Counted from the stretch's first letter, positions 1-8,941 are shown. The stretch: 64,000 bases of DNA from Ferrovum sp. (GCA_019456405.1 WJXM01000050.1:1-64000); one strand, 5' to 3'. Notes: generated from the sequence alone by a model not told the origin. Made by a program: numbers and translations.

Positions 1-139
1 GGGTCCCCTGGGTCAGGACCCGCCACAGATACCAACCCCTTTCAATGATGACCGTCAAGGCCACCAGCAGCAACAGCGCCATCAAATACAACATGCCCCC
101 CGAACTTTGTGCTGCAGCTTGAATTCCTTGCATCGTCAT
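1..139 (-). CDS. ExbB/TolQ/MotA-family proton channel, N-terminal fragment
   Basis: This is the 5' end of a minus-strand gene cut by the window edge; 46 codons are visible. The start at 139 has an AGGAG Shine-Dalgarno about 8 nt upstream. A short polar N-terminus is followed by one hydrophobic helix (LMALLLLVALTVIIERGWYL) ending in E-R-G, the pattern of the first transmembrane segment of ExbB/TolQ proteins. That family forms the proton channel energising TonB. Its position just downstream of a TonB-dependent receptor on the same strand supports this reading. Most of the protein is outside the window, so TolQ or MotA relatives cannot be excluded. Confidence 0.6.
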   Translation of the reverse strand, partial: MTMQGIQAAAQSSGGMLYLMALLLLVALTVIIERGWYLWRVLTQGT

Positions 140-165
140 GGTTCATTCTCCTCGAAATAAATGGC

Positions 166-201
166 AAAAATGCCGTATCCCCCCGCGAAGGGAGATACGG
201 C
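166..201 (-). terminator. Rho-independent terminator after the TonB-dependent receptor
   Basis: Bases 172-179 (GCCGTATC) pair perfectly with 194-201 (GATACGGC), and a further CCC/GGG can pair inside the loop. On the minus strand the hairpin is followed at once by ATTTTT (171-166). It lies between the receptor stop codon and the ExbB-like start, so downstream expression would need read-through or its own promoter. Confidence 0.75.
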
Positions 202-220
202 CGAACGTACTACGTAAAAT

Positions 221-2449
221 TTAGAATCCGGCGCTCAGGTTGAGACTGAACATCCGTCCCGGCAAGGTCCAGTACAAAGCGTTTCCTCCCTGGGTGTTTC
301 CGGCAAAGGCAATCATGTCGGTGCGGTTGAACAGATCATCCAGTTGGAACTCCAGTTTGGCGTCCTTGGCCCAGCCCAGGGACCCAAAGTTGTACCCGGT
401 GGCCAGATTGACCGTGGTGTAACTGCCAAAGTGCACATAGTTGCCATTGATGTCCTGTCCACCCCAGCGCGACCCGATCTCCTTGGCGATCAGGGAAGCA
501 TTGGTCTTGTTGTGTTCATACAACATCCCCAAGGCCGCCGTGCTCTGGGGCGCATTCTGGACAGGAATGGCACTGGTGTAACTGTTGATGGAGTAGTTGC
601 CGTAGGCATTGAACCCGGAACCGAGGTTATAGGTCGCTTCCCCCTCCACTCCCTGGTAATGCACCGCCCCGATGTTCTGGATGGTGATCAGGTTACCCAC
701 GGCACTTTGTTGAGACAGGTTGTTGTTGGTGATGTAATAAACATCCGCAGAGGCCGTCAACTTGCTGCTCTTGAAGACCGTCCCCAACTGGTAGTTCATG
801 GTTTTTTCCGGGGCGAGGTATGCCAGTCCCGCCGACGTGTTGGGCTGGAGCGGCTGGTTCGGGTTGTAGAAGGATCCGAACAGCAAAGGCGCCACGAAAC
901 CCTCTGCTGCCTGTCCGTAGGCCGACCAGTTATCTGTCACATAGTAATGGGCATCCAAGGAAGGCAATGCGGCAGCCCAACTGTGAGAGTAGGCAAAGGC
1001 GCCTCCCACCGTGGTGTCATAGGCCGAATTATAGGTCCGGGTAAAATCGTTGAACTTCAACCCTGGGGTAATGGACCACTTGCTGTTGGGGCGCCAGACA
1101 TATTCCACATAGGGCTGAATGGTGTTCATGGAACTGGTTTCCGCCTGGTTCCCTCCATTGGCCACACCCGCTTGATTGATGATGGATCCCAGCCCGCCCG
1201 TGGAAAGATCCACGTTGTTGGTCCACGACTGATGCAACTGACGCTCGATCCACAGACCAAAATTCAGGTCATCGTTCCCGATGGCCCGGGTCGCCCGCAG
1301 GATATCTCCGTAAGAAGTATAAGCGGTGAGCCCTGTCACCCCGGCAATATTCGACCCCAGTGCGGTACCCCCTCCCGCCAGAAGAAGGCCGTTCCCCGCA
1401 CCTGCCAGCGTCTGTCCCGCCATCCCGTTCGGGTTATTGCCATTCATGGCATTGTGGGCATAGGAAGTGGTGTACACCTTGTTGTCGATCTTCCAATCGC
1501 CAAAACGGGTTTGCAAGCCGATGTAATCAAAATTGGAAGTAAACTGATCATTGTTGTACCCCACATAAGCGGTACTCAGCGGATTCTGGTTCAACCCATA
1601 GTGGGAACCGTATTGAGCAATCTGCTGCGCCGTGGCCCCTGGGGACGCATTCTGATAGGTATTGTTCTGCATGGCCACCACCGTGATGGCGGTATCTTCA
1701 CTGAGGGGTTTGATGAACTTGGCAAAGACGTTGCCACGCCGTTCGTTACCGTTGGTCAACGCCCCATCGGTCTGATAGTGGTTGTAGTCGATGAACCCGC
1801 TGGCATCCCCGTAGTTCTGCATCACCCCTGTGTCATATTGGAACCCTACCAGACGCGAGTTGAAACTGCCGATCTGGCTCCGTACCGTTGCCGTGGGATC
1901 TCCCTGGGGATCGTTGGAACGCAGGGCGATGGTCCCCCCATAGGTGGCATCCCCCACCGTGCTGGCCCGCCCCGGACCCCGATCCACCGTCACTTCCCCC
2001 GTATCCTGACCCAGGAAGTAGGTGTTCACATGGTGCGTGAAATCCGCCCCATCCGCAAAGGGAATCCCGTCGAAGGTGACGTTGTATTGCCCATCCTGGA
2101 AAGAGCGCATGACCAATCCCGCCTGATCGCTTCCTCCTGGGCCGTTGGGACTGACGGACCAGACTCCCGGCGCGATGGCCGCATTGTCCACATAAGTGGA
2201 AGCCCCGGTCTGGGTATTCTCGATATAGTTGCGGTTGATCACGGACTGAGGTTCGGTGGCCGTCAAGGACCCCTGGGTGGGGGCGTTGGCCGACGCCGAC
2301 TCGGCGGGCGGGATGGCTTCGTTGCTGTTGCCCGCGCCACTGGACACCGAGCCCAGATCGTAAGCCCACAGAGTTCCCGGAAAAGCCGTCAGCATGGAGG
2401 CATGAAACAGTCCGGAGATCAACGGCTTCAGACGAAATTTCTTGTACAT
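221..2449 (-). CDS. TonB-dependent outer membrane receptor
   Basis: Outer membrane active transporter of about 742 residues. From the ATG at 2449 (AGGA about 9 nt upstream) the protein begins MYKKFRLKPLISGLFH, a signal peptide ending near WAYD. An in-frame start at 2488 exists but gives a poorer leader. A low-complexity Ser/Ala stretch is followed by a plug domain (about residues 65-190: INRNYIENTQTGASTYVDNA, FDGIPFADGADF, VDRGPGRASTVG, YGGTIAL). A long aromatic-rich beta-barrel follows, ending in SLNLSAGF with the terminal Phe expected for Bam-dependent insertion. The substrate (siderophore, metal or other) cannot be read from sequence. An ExbB-like gene follows after a terminator. Confidence 0.88.
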   Translation of the reverse strand: MYKKFRLKPLISGLFHASMLTAFPGTLWAYDLGSVSSGAGNSNEAIPPAESASANAPTQGSLTATEPQSVINRNYIENTQTGASTYVDNAAIAPGVWSVSPNGPGGSDQAGLVMRSFQDGQYNVTFDGIPFADGADFTHHVNTYFLGQDTGEVTVDRGPGRASTVGDATYGGTIALRSNDPQGDPTATVRSQIGSFNSRLVGFQYDTGVMQNYGDASGFIDYNHYQTDGALTNGNERRGNVFAKFIKPLSEDTAITVVAMQNNTYQNASPGATAQQIAQYGSHYGLNQNPLSTAYVGYNNDQFTSNFDYIGLQTRFGDWKIDNKVYTTSYAHNAMNGNNPNGMAGQTLAGAGNGLLLAGGGTALGSNIAGVTGLTAYTSYGDILRATRAIGNDDLNFGLWIERQLHQSWTNNVDLSTGGLGSIINQAGVANGGNQAETSSMNTIQPYVEYVWRPNSKWSITPGLKFNDFTRTYNSAYDTTVGGAFAYSHSWAAALPSLDAHYYVTDNWSAYGQAAEGFVAPLLFGSFYNPNQPLQPNTSAGLAYLAPEKTMNYQLGTVFKSSKLTASADVYYITNNNLSQQSAVGNLITIQNIGAVHYQGVEGEATYNLGSGFNAYGNYSINSYTSAIPVQNAPQSTAALGMLYEHNKTNASLIAKEIGSRWGGQDINGNYVHFGSYTTVNLATGYNFGSLGWAKDAKLEFQLDDLFNRTDMIAFAGNTQGGNALYWTLPGRMFSLNLSAGF

Positions 2450-2558
2450 GAGAGTGATTCCTATCGGTAATGTGAATGGTCTGGGCATGGCCCGTTTGTT
2501 ATTTTCAGGGTGTATTCTCCCATTCCTTTGTGACAGGAGCGTGTCGTGAATATTGCAG

Positions 2559-2621
2559 TTTCATGAAACTTTCATGCATTCTCCGGATCCACTGGAGGTC
2601 ACGGTCACATCTCGCTATAAT
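2559..2621 (+). promoter_or_regulatory. Intergenic region with Pho-box-like direct repeat and a -10 element
   Basis: The 204-bp gap between the divergent receptor and channel genes holds two TTTCATG heptamers at 2559-2565 and 2570-2576. They are spaced 11 bp apart, the geometry of PhoB half-sites. A perfect TATAAT lies at 2616-2621 on the plus strand, 33 nt before the channel ATG, with no good -35 at 17 nt. The repeat is farther from this -10 than in classical pho promoters, so the regulator assignment is weak. Confidence 0.35.
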
Positions 2622-2653
2622 CCGGACGGACGCCACTCTCGACTCTCTACTCC

Positions 2654-3181
2654 ATGGTCCCCTTGAACCCTGCGCCGCTCATCACAGATGTTCACCCCTT
2701 CCTGGAGATCGGTCTGGGGCTGGTCATGACCCTGCTCTGCATGCTCATTCACAGTCTGGGCATGTATCAGGTCATGCACCGCTTCGAAATCCACTGGTGG
2801 CGTTTTGCCCGGGAAAATCGTGAATTGCGCCGACAGATCTACTTCTTCTATCTGGTCATCCTGATCCTGCTGACCCACCTGACGGAAATCTTTTCTCTGG
2901 CACTGATCCTACACTTCATGCAGGCCATCCCTGACCTGCGTACCGCATTCTATCTGGTCGGAGAAACCTATACGTCGCTGGGAAACGGGGATGTATTGTT
3001 GCCGCTGGGGTGGCGCCAACTGGCCATGTTCATCACCATGTCCGGGCTGCTGACCTTCGGTTGGACCACCGGGGTATTGGCCAACATCGTGGGCAAAACC
3101 TATGATGCCCAGTTCGCCTCGGTCCGCGACAAGCCCAACGCTCCTTCTTCCGGAAACAGTGAGGGGTCCGTTGAAGACTGA
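2654..3181 (+). CDS. Two-TM ion channel (Ion_trans_2-like) with unusual selectivity filter
   Basis: A 175-residue inner-membrane protein. Hydrophobic segments at about 20-40 and 65-90 flank a charged loop (RFARENRELRRQ). They are followed by a pore-loop signature, TYTSLGNGD (about 110-118), and another helix (LAMFITMSGLLTFGWTTGVL). This matches the bacterial pore-domain family, whose filter is usually T-x-G-Y-G-D; here Tyr is Asn and the preceding residue is Leu. The start at 2654 has no clear Shine-Dalgarno. A membrane protein gene follows after 14 bp and is probably co-transcribed. K+ selectivity is doubtful given the filter change. Confidence 0.6.
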   Translation: MVPLNPAPLITDVHPFLEIGLGLVMTLLCMLIHSLGMYQVMHRFEIHWWRFARENRELRRQIYFFYLVILILLTHLTEIFSLALILHFMQAIPDLRTAFYLVGETYTSLGNGDVLLPLGWRQLAMFITMSGLLTFGWTTGVLANIVGKTYDAQFASVRDKPNAPSSGNSEGSVED

Positions 3182-3195
3182 GTGGACGAACTGAC

Positions 3196-4134
3196 ATGGG
3201 AGAACTCCTGGCCCTGTGCTATATCGGAGGCATTGCAGAAGTCGCCGTGATCAGCGGCATTTCTCATGTACTTTTTCCGGAGTTGGCGGCCCTTTCCTAC
3301 GATATTTTCAAGCGCCCCCAGGGCAAATGGGCCAGCGCTCCTTTCATGCTGGTTCTCACCCCTTTTCTGGCGGCAGTGGTCGGTCTGTGGCTGCAACACC
3401 AGTGGGGCTATGGCCCCCTGTCGCTGGGACTGGGGATTTCGGCTGCCTTGTTCTTCATCAAGGTGCTTCGCTCTCCCATCGCACCCGCGATTTCTGCCGG
3501 GGTATTGCCCATCGCCCTGAATGATGGCAGTTGGTGGTACGCGGGTGCCGTTCTTTTCAGCACATCCGTATTGGCGCTGGGCTCGGTTCTGCGTCAACGG
3601 CTGCACAAAAACGCCCACCTCCCTTTCACGCCCCCTTCACGGGCCGATCGAATCGATGATGAAGTGGAATGTCCTGCCACCCAATACCATTGGCTACCCT
3701 ACTTCATCGTTTTTTTGATCATCGCCATGGGGCTGGTGCTCTTTTCCGGCTGGCGCTTCATCCTTTATCCACCCCTGGTGGTCATCGCCTATGAAATGTT
3801 TGCCCATGCCGATGTCTGTCCCTGGGCAAGAAAACCCGTCCTGCTGGTCCTGGCCTGCCTGCTGACCGCTTCCTCGGGGTTGGGAATTTTTCTGCTACTC
3901 GGCCATGGACCCCTGGCGGTGATCCTGTCCATGGGCGTTTCCATTGCCCTAATCCGTTTTTTTGATTTGCATGCCCCCCCCGCCACCGCTGTGGGACTGT
4001 TGCCCTTCGTCATCGACCACCCCGACTGGCGCTTCCCCCTGGCGGTCGCCTTGGGAACGGGCCTGCTGTCCCTGATCTTTCGTCAGTACAAACTTCGGCA
4101 CAGATCCCTTACCCACCCGCCCACTCGGGGATGA
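3196..4134 (+). CDS. HPP-like integral membrane protein with two homologous halves
   Basis: A 312-residue, strongly hydrophobic protein made of two similar halves separated by a polar linker around residues 138-160. Half 1 contains LRSPIAPAISAGVLP and half 2 contains DLHAPPATAVGLLP. Each is followed about eight residues later by a W and another TM segment. The APPATAVG stretch resembles the HPP motif of the HPP membrane family, whose members are usually single units of about four helices. The function of HPP proteins is poorly defined; some plant members transport nitrite. It follows the channel gene by 14 bp, and its stop is 4 bp from the end of the convergent hydrolase gene. Confidence 0.5.
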   Translation: MGELLALCYIGGIAEVAVISGISHVLFPELAALSYDIFKRPQGKWASAPFMLVLTPFLAAVVGLWLQHQWGYGPLSLGLGISAALFFIKVLRSPIAPAISAGVLPIALNDGSWWYAGAVLFSTSVLALGSVLRQRLHKNAHLPFTPPSRADRIDDEVECPATQYHWLPYFIVFLIIAMGLVLFSGWRFILYPPLVVIAYEMFAHADVCPWARKPVLLVLACLLTASSGLGIFLLLGHGPLAVILSMGVSIALIRFFDLHAPPATAVGLLPFVIDHPDWRFPLAVALGTGLLSLIFRQYKLRHRSLTHPPTRG

Positions 4135-4138
4135 CTGG

Positions 4139-4996
4139 TCATCGTAAGGTCACTGGATTGATGACCTGGAGAAGTCCATCGGAGACATAGGGAATCACCC
4201 CGGCCCGGCGCAATACGGAAACATCCTGAGAGGCACAATCGGGTTGTTGGGGGTCACAGTAGTCGAGAACGATGACCGGCAGGCGGTACTGACGGCGAAT
4301 GGCATCGATCTGGCTCAGTAGCCACTGGGTATTCTGGGCAGAAACCGCATAATAGGTTTTATCTTTCTGATTCCATCCCTGAAATACGGACTCCACCACC
4401 ACCGCATTGACCAAGGAATGGACCTTGGGCAGCAATTCAAACCCTCGATTCAGGATGATCTGTGCCCGGGGAAATTTTTGGCGCAAGGTCACAATCAGGC
4501 GGATCAACCCGTTCTGTTGTCGTTCCTGTTCCTTGGGGTCGGTCACCACCTTGCGCCAGGAATCCAGCGTGTCCAGAAAAAATCCCCGGTAGCCCCGGTT
4601 CCACAAGGGGCGGACCACCTGCTCGGCAAAGTAGTCCGGCCATGCCGGCGAAGTCTGGTCGATGATTTCCGAATTCCAGTCGGGTTCGTCGCCCAGAATC
4701 CAGGATTTGGGAAAGAGATCGTAATAGCCCCGATTGGGCGTCACCTCGCCCACACTGACATAGGCAATCCAATGAGCCCGACTGCGGGGATACTGTACCG
4801 GGGTAAAATCACTGTCGGGATCCACCACCACCAGATCGAAATCCGCCAGTTCCCGCACGGCGGGATGCATGCCGTAATAGAAAGCCACCGTGGGCGGTTT
4901 CGCCAACAGTGGCGGACTCACCCCCCACAATACCAGCAGAAACCAGACACTCGCCCTACCCCGCCGCCCCACAGGCACTCTCTCAGTGACGGCCAT
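4139..4996 (-). CDS. Secreted GH114/GH166-type glycoside hydrolase, stand-alone PelA hydrolase paralogue
   Basis: A secreted TIM-barrel hydrolase of about 285 residues, last gene of the Pel operon, overlapping the end of pelG. The start chosen is 4996 (AGGA upstream); an in-frame ATG lies at 5008. Basic residues, a hydrophobic run and LLAKPPTVAFYYG mark a signal peptide. Counting from 5008, the family landmarks are YVSVGEV (about 79-85), FFLDTLDSW (Asp at 146), LNRG, VVVESVFQ (Glu at 206), VLDYCD and GVIPYVS. These match the alpha-1,4-galactosaminidase fold that forms the N-terminal domain of PelA. The PelA encoded in this operon lacks the SVGEV loop and the LDTLDS Asp, so this protein may supply Pel-cleaving activity. 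The family is clear; the role is inferred. Confidence 0.8.
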   Translation of the reverse strand: MAVTERVPVGRRGRASVWFLLVLWGVSPPLLAKPPTVAFYYGMHPAVRELADFDLVVVDPDSDFTPVQYPRSRAHWIAYVSVGEVTPNRGYYDLFPKSWILGDEPDWNSEIIDQTSPAWPDYFAEQVVRPLWNRGYRGFFLDTLDSWRKVVTDPKEQERQQNGLIRLIVTLRQKFPRAQIILNRGFELLPKVHSLVNAVVVESVFQGWNQKDKTYYAVSAQNTQWLLSQIDAIRRQYRLPVIVLDYCDPQQPDCASQDVSVLRRAGVIPYVSDGLLQVINPVTLR

Positions 4997-6383
4997 AGAC
5001 CAGATCATCCTGATGGAGCATATAGGTTTCGTATTCCAGTTCAGAAAAATACTGTTCCAGATAGAAGATCGCCATCAAGACCACCACAAAACTGGACAGG
5101 GCAAACCCATAGCCGTACGTCTCCGGCCCCACCTTCAGAGTAATCCAGGTAAACAGCCCCGTCAACGCCACAAACAAAACGGACAGGATCATGACCACCC
5201 GTTGGCGGTCGATGTACAGAAACACGTTGATCGCCACCAGGAAAAGCACCTGCAGACTGGCGGAAATGGTATCGATCCGCAGGAGGGGCAGGTAATAGAC
5301 CGAGATGCCCACGAGATGAAGTAGATCCTGTCCGAAAGCGAAGACCAGCAGCACCACGATGCCCTGAATCTTGAGCACCTCGTAGAGCCCTGTCCGGACC
5401 CCGCGCACCATCATGTTACGCATGTTCTGAAGATGTTCATAAGTCCCCCCCGAACGCACAGCATCGTAAAAGGCATTGTAATATTCCACGAAATCCGTTT
5501 CGATGCGCAACAGGAAAAATGCCATCCCGGGCAACACCGCCAGATACGATAAAAAAATCGGATAGTCATAAATGAACGAGGCATGCAACGGCCCGATGAC
5601 CGGTTGACCGGTGAAGGGATAGTACCAGAACTGGATCTTGTGCAACCACTCGCCCAGATAGTAGCAAAAACCCACCACGCCCAGACGGGGATAATTGAAC
5701 CTGCGGTCGAAGACCTGCCAGGAAATATATTTTTCCGAACGAAAATTACGGTAGATCAGGGCGTGCAACCCCATAATCAAAAGAACATGCCCCAGGACGA
5801 AACTGCCGACCAATCCATCCAATCCGAAACGGGGAAACAGAAACAAGGCAAAAATCACCGCTGATCCATAGCCCACCACGAACAGCAACAAAATCGCCCG
5901 GTATTGCTTGATTCCCGACAGAAAAATAATGCCGCACCAGATATTGCACAACAGCACGAAGGCCGTCAACATCAGCAGGCGATAGTAAATATCCATGCCG
6001 GAAAATGCCGTGAAACACAGGGTCAACCCCAGGATCCCGGCTCCCAGGGTCACCACCAGCAGCACCGCATGATAACTGGGCAACACCGTCTCGTTTTCGT
6101 TCCCGAACAGACGGTCGGAAATATAGCGAGTGAACATCAATTGCACCGCGCCCGTCAAGATCTGGCTGGCGGCGATCAGATAGGTCAGGGAAACCTGAAA
6201 CTGGATGATGGGAAAGTTGGTGCGCGCTACCGACAAACTGAACAGGCTGATCAACTGGATCGAGACAATGGACAGGATCAATGGTCCCGAACCGATCAAT
6301 CCTGCATAACTGTAGGCGGCCAGCGTACTGGTCAGATTGTCCTTGTGAAGGATTTTACGTATTTCAAAACCAATGCCGGCCAT
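4983..6383 (-). CDS. pelG: Pel polysaccharide transport protein PelG
   Basis: A 466-residue polytopic inner-membrane protein (about 12 predicted helices) of the Wzx/MOP-like family. It works with PelD, PelE and PelF to move the Pel polymer across the inner membrane. Recognisable features are the N-terminus MAGIGFEIRKIL, typical of PelG, the long hydrophobic runs, and a cytoplasmic-looking FLLRIETDFVEYYNAFYDAV stretch near residue 290. Its length is close to that of Pseudomonas PelG. It starts 6 bp after the pelF stop, and its 3' end overlaps the stand-alone hydrolase gene. Confidence 0.9.
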   Translation of the reverse strand: MAGIGFEIRKILHKDNLTSTLAAYSYAGLIGSGPLILSIVSIQLISLFSLSVARTNFPIIQFQVSLTYLIAASQILTGAVQLMFTRYISDRLFGNENETVLPSYHAVLLVVTLGAGILGLTLCFTAFSGMDIYYRLLMLTAFVLLCNIWCGIIFLSGIKQYRAILLLFVVGYGSAVIFALFLFPRFGLDGLVGSFVLGHVLLIMGLHALIYRNFRSEKYISWQVFDRRFNYPRLGVVGFCYYLGEWLHKIQFWYYPFTGQPVIGPLHASFIYDYPIFLSYLAVLPGMAFFLLRIETDFVEYYNAFYDAVRSGGTYEHLQNMRNMMVRGVRTGLYEVLKIQGIVVLLVFAFGQDLLHLVGISVYYLPLLRIDTISASLQVLFLVAINVFLYIDRQRVVMILSVLFVALTGLFTWITLKVGPETYGYGFALSSFVVVLMAIFYLEQYFSELEYETYMLHQDDLVYGRH

Positions 6384-6389
6384 CGTCGA

Positions 6390-7946
6390 TCATCCTTCCG
6401 CAAACACTTCGGTGGGTTTCTGCCACAAGGTCGTATAGAGTTGACGATAGTGGTCTTCCATGATCCGCGCATCGTAATAGCGGGATACCCGTGCCACCGC
6501 AGCGGATTGCGCATTCTGCCAACCTCCCGGAAGGGTCAGCAGATCGATCATGGCCTGAGCCATGGCCTCGGGATCGGCGATGGGAACCACGGCCCCTGCC
6601 TTCCCCAATTCTCGATCTTCCCACGTCATTCCCTCCACCAACTCGCGACAGGCCCCCACATCCGTGACCACGACGGGGACCCCCGCCGCGTAGGCTTCCA
6701 GGATCACCAGAGGCTGACCCTCGCTGATGGAACTCAAGGCCAGCAGACCAATCCTGGGATAATAGCGATCCACCTGCTGATGTCCCAGAAAGTGGCATTG
6801 AACGTCCAAAATACCCAGACTGGACGCAAAACTGCGACATTCCTGAGCATATTCCGGATCTTCTCCCTCGCCCCCGATGATCCAGCCCTGTAACTCGGGC
6901 ACCCGGCGCGTCGCAATAAAAATGGCCCGGATGAAAGTCCGGATATCCTTGATGGGGACCACCCGCCCGATCAAGGCGACCACCAGGGGGACAGATTCCG
7001 GGCGCTGCGCCCGCAACGCCGAGAAACGTTGCAAATCTATGCCATTGGGGATGACCTGCGTACGTTCCTCCGGAGCCCCGTCTTCGATCTGACGTCGGCG
7101 ATTCTGTTCAAAAAGAGAGATGATCGATGAGGAAGCGGAATAACACATCTGACCGATGGACTCGAAGAAACGTACCCACAGGTCCTGAAGGTACCCGACC
7201 TGCGTGGAATCTTCCTCGAGAAAGCGCCGGTTGTCCCGCAACCAGGTACTTTGCAGCAAATCGATCTTGCGTTCCTTCGTATAGATTCCATGCTCGGAGA
7301 GCAACAAGGGCCGTCCCGTCCGGTAATGCAGCAGAGCGCCCAAAAATCCCGCATAGCCCGTGGATACCGTGTGATAGATCTGGGCAGGAATGATCTGGCG
7401 GCTGACATTGACGATCTCCCAGATCGGTTTATGCATCATGCGCACCGTCCAGAAATAATCGGTAAATGAGGGATCCGTGGAGTACCGCTCATAGTAGTCG
7501 GTGATCATGTCCCAGGACATCTTGCCATACAGGAACTGTGCATCATCCAGAGATTTTCCCTTTTCCATCAGAGGAAGGATCTGACGCAAGAGATGTCCGC
7601 TCAGGTCCGGGTGCAGGGGATCCCGCAGGGCCTGATGAAAGAGTTCCATCTGTTCAAAGGCCTGGGGATCCCCCTGATGTATCTTCCGGACCGCTTCCTT
7701 GGGCACGGCATCGTGAATGAAAAATTCTTCGTAATAGACCACATGGTCCGGCAAGGTATACACAGGATCGCCATAATCCCTGGGGCTGCTTCCCATGAAC
7801 ACCAGCGCAAAAGACACATCGGGAAACTCTGTCAGAAGATGGCTGACCCAGGCCGAAACACCTCCCGACACGTAGGGGTAGGTTCCCTCCAGCAAGAGAC
7901 AGACCTCCGCTTTCTCTGCTCTTTTAAAACTCCTTTTGTTCTTCAT
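6390..7946 (-). CDS. pelF: Pel glycosyltransferase PelF (GT4)
   Basis: Cytosolic GT-B glycosyltransferase, the presumed polymerase that uses UDP-linked hexosamine to build Pel. The ATG at 7946 overlaps the pelE stop as ATGA; an earlier in-frame TTG at 7955 is less likely. The N-terminal domain carries CLLLEGTYPYVSGGVSAWV, the glycine-rich acceptor loop seen in PelF. The C-terminal domain has a PIKDIRTFIRA segment, GGEGEDPEY and the EX7E-type nucleotide-binding motif SEGQPLVILE (about residues 410-420), then YAAGVPVVVTDVGACRELV. At about 518 residues it is close to the 507-residue P. aeruginosa protein. Confidence 0.93.
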   Translation of the reverse strand: MKNKRSFKRAEKAEVCLLLEGTYPYVSGGVSAWVSHLLTEFPDVSFALVFMGSSPRDYGDPVYTLPDHVVYYEEFFIHDAVPKEAVRKIHQGDPQAFEQMELFHQALRDPLHPDLSGHLLRQILPLMEKGKSLDDAQFLYGKMSWDMITDYYERYSTDPSFTDYFWTVRMMHKPIWEIVNVSRQIIPAQIYHTVSTGYAGFLGALLHYRTGRPLLLSEHGIYTKERKIDLLQSTWLRDNRRFLEEDSTQVGYLQDLWVRFFESIGQMCYSASSSIISLFEQNRRRQIEDGAPEERTQVIPNGIDLQRFSALRAQRPESVPLVVALIGRVVPIKDIRTFIRAIFIATRRVPELQGWIIGGEGEDPEYAQECRSFASSLGILDVQCHFLGHQQVDRYYPRIGLLALSSISEGQPLVILEAYAAGVPVVVTDVGACRELVEGMTWEDRELGKAGAVVPIADPEAMAQAMIDLLTLPGGWQNAQSAAVARVSRYYDARIMEDHYRQLYTTLWQKPTEVFAEG

Positions 7947-8941
7947 GACAACCAATACCTCAGCAGGGGCTGGAGTTGGGGCATGCGCGCACTATTACGC
8001 AACCCCTTGAGCAAGAACGGAATCCGATGCAGATCCCCTTTCAGGAAAGCCACTTCAGCGAGCCAGGGCAACAGACGATCCTGGGGATAGTTCAATCGCT
8101 GCGCGTGCAAAAAATGATTTTCTGCCGTCCCATAGTCTTGATGCAACAGCGCACAACGCCCCAGGAGAAACCACATTTCCGCCTCTTCGGGGGACCTGTC
8201 CAGGACTTGATGCGCAAAATGGGCGATCTGGGTCAGCGTATGTTGACGCACTTCGCCCGTCACCAGATTCTGATAGATCAATTCCCAGTACAGTTCGGCC
8301 ATGCGCATCCACAGATGAACGGGGTGTTGTCCCGCCGGCAGGGCCTCCAGTTGATGGTGAATCTCATAGATCTGTTTCATCACCTCTTTTTCGGCTCCGT
8401 CCATGGTTCCATAAGCCAACAGGCGTACCTCGTCGTTCGAGTCCGCCAGGAGATCGGAGAGCATCTGGCCGGAATAGCGCAGGGGCATGGAGCGCAACGT
8501 CACCACCGCAGACAGTTTGCTGGCCAGGGGGGCCTCGGTGGTGGTCAGTTTGGCCAGCAGGCGGGAACCCACGCCATGAGTAATGCGGTTCAACAGGTGA
8601 TGATTGAATTCGGGGGTGTCGGCGGCCCCCAGGTAACCGTGATCCGGGAGTGGTTTCAAAAACCGGTGAACGGCCATTTCGGTCAGAAAAAGCAGGGCAC
8701 CGGCCACCGGCAAGAACTGGCAGGTCAAAAAGACATGCAACAAGGAAGACCGTCCGGGAAGGGCAAAAAATGCAGGCCAGAGCACTGCATAAAAAATTGT
8801 CGTCAGCAAGGCCGCACAGGCTTGCCAGAAGAAAAAAGCCAGCAACACGTCCACGCCGGCCACGGGACCCATCAAGGCATGGATGGCCACGCCCTGGAAA
8901 AGAAAAGCCAGAACTCCCAGAATGATCGTCACGGGAATCAT
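7943..8941 (-). CDS. pelE: Pel membrane scaffold protein PelE
   Basis: A 332-residue inner-membrane protein. Two or three hydrophobic segments in the first 100 residues (MIPVTIILGVLAFLFQG, LLTTIFYAVLWPAFFAL) precede a cytoplasmic helical-repeat region. There, alternating Leu/Ala patterns such as WFLLGRCALLHQDYGTAENH look like TPRs. PelE is known to bridge PelD and PelF in the inner-membrane Pel complex. It overlaps pelD by ATGA upstream and pelF by ATGA downstream, implying translational coupling. Identity rests on position, length and architecture; primary sequence is poorly conserved in this family. Confidence 0.85.
   Translation of the reverse strand: MIPVTIILGVLAFLFQGVAIHALMGPVAGVDVLLAFFFWQACAALLTTIFYAVLWPAFFALPGRSSLLHVFLTCQFLPVAGALLFLTEMAVHRFLKPLPDHGYLGAADTPEFNHHLLNRITHGVGSRLLAKLTTTEAPLASKLSAVVTLRSMPLRYSGQMLSDLLADSNDEVRLLAYGTMDGAEKEVMKQIYEIHHQLEALPAGQHPVHLWMRMAELYWELIYQNLVTGEVRQHTLTQIAHFAHQVLDRSPEEAEMWFLLGRCALLHQDYGTAENHFLHAQRLNYPQDRLLPWLAEVAFLKGDLHRIPFLLKGLRNSARMPQLQPLLRYWLS

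Noticed and set aside
344..2470. A 708-codon plus-strand ORF antisense to the TonB-dependent receptor
   Set aside because: It has no ribosome site, no recognisable domain and a composition explained by the third-position bias of the receptor gene on the other strand.
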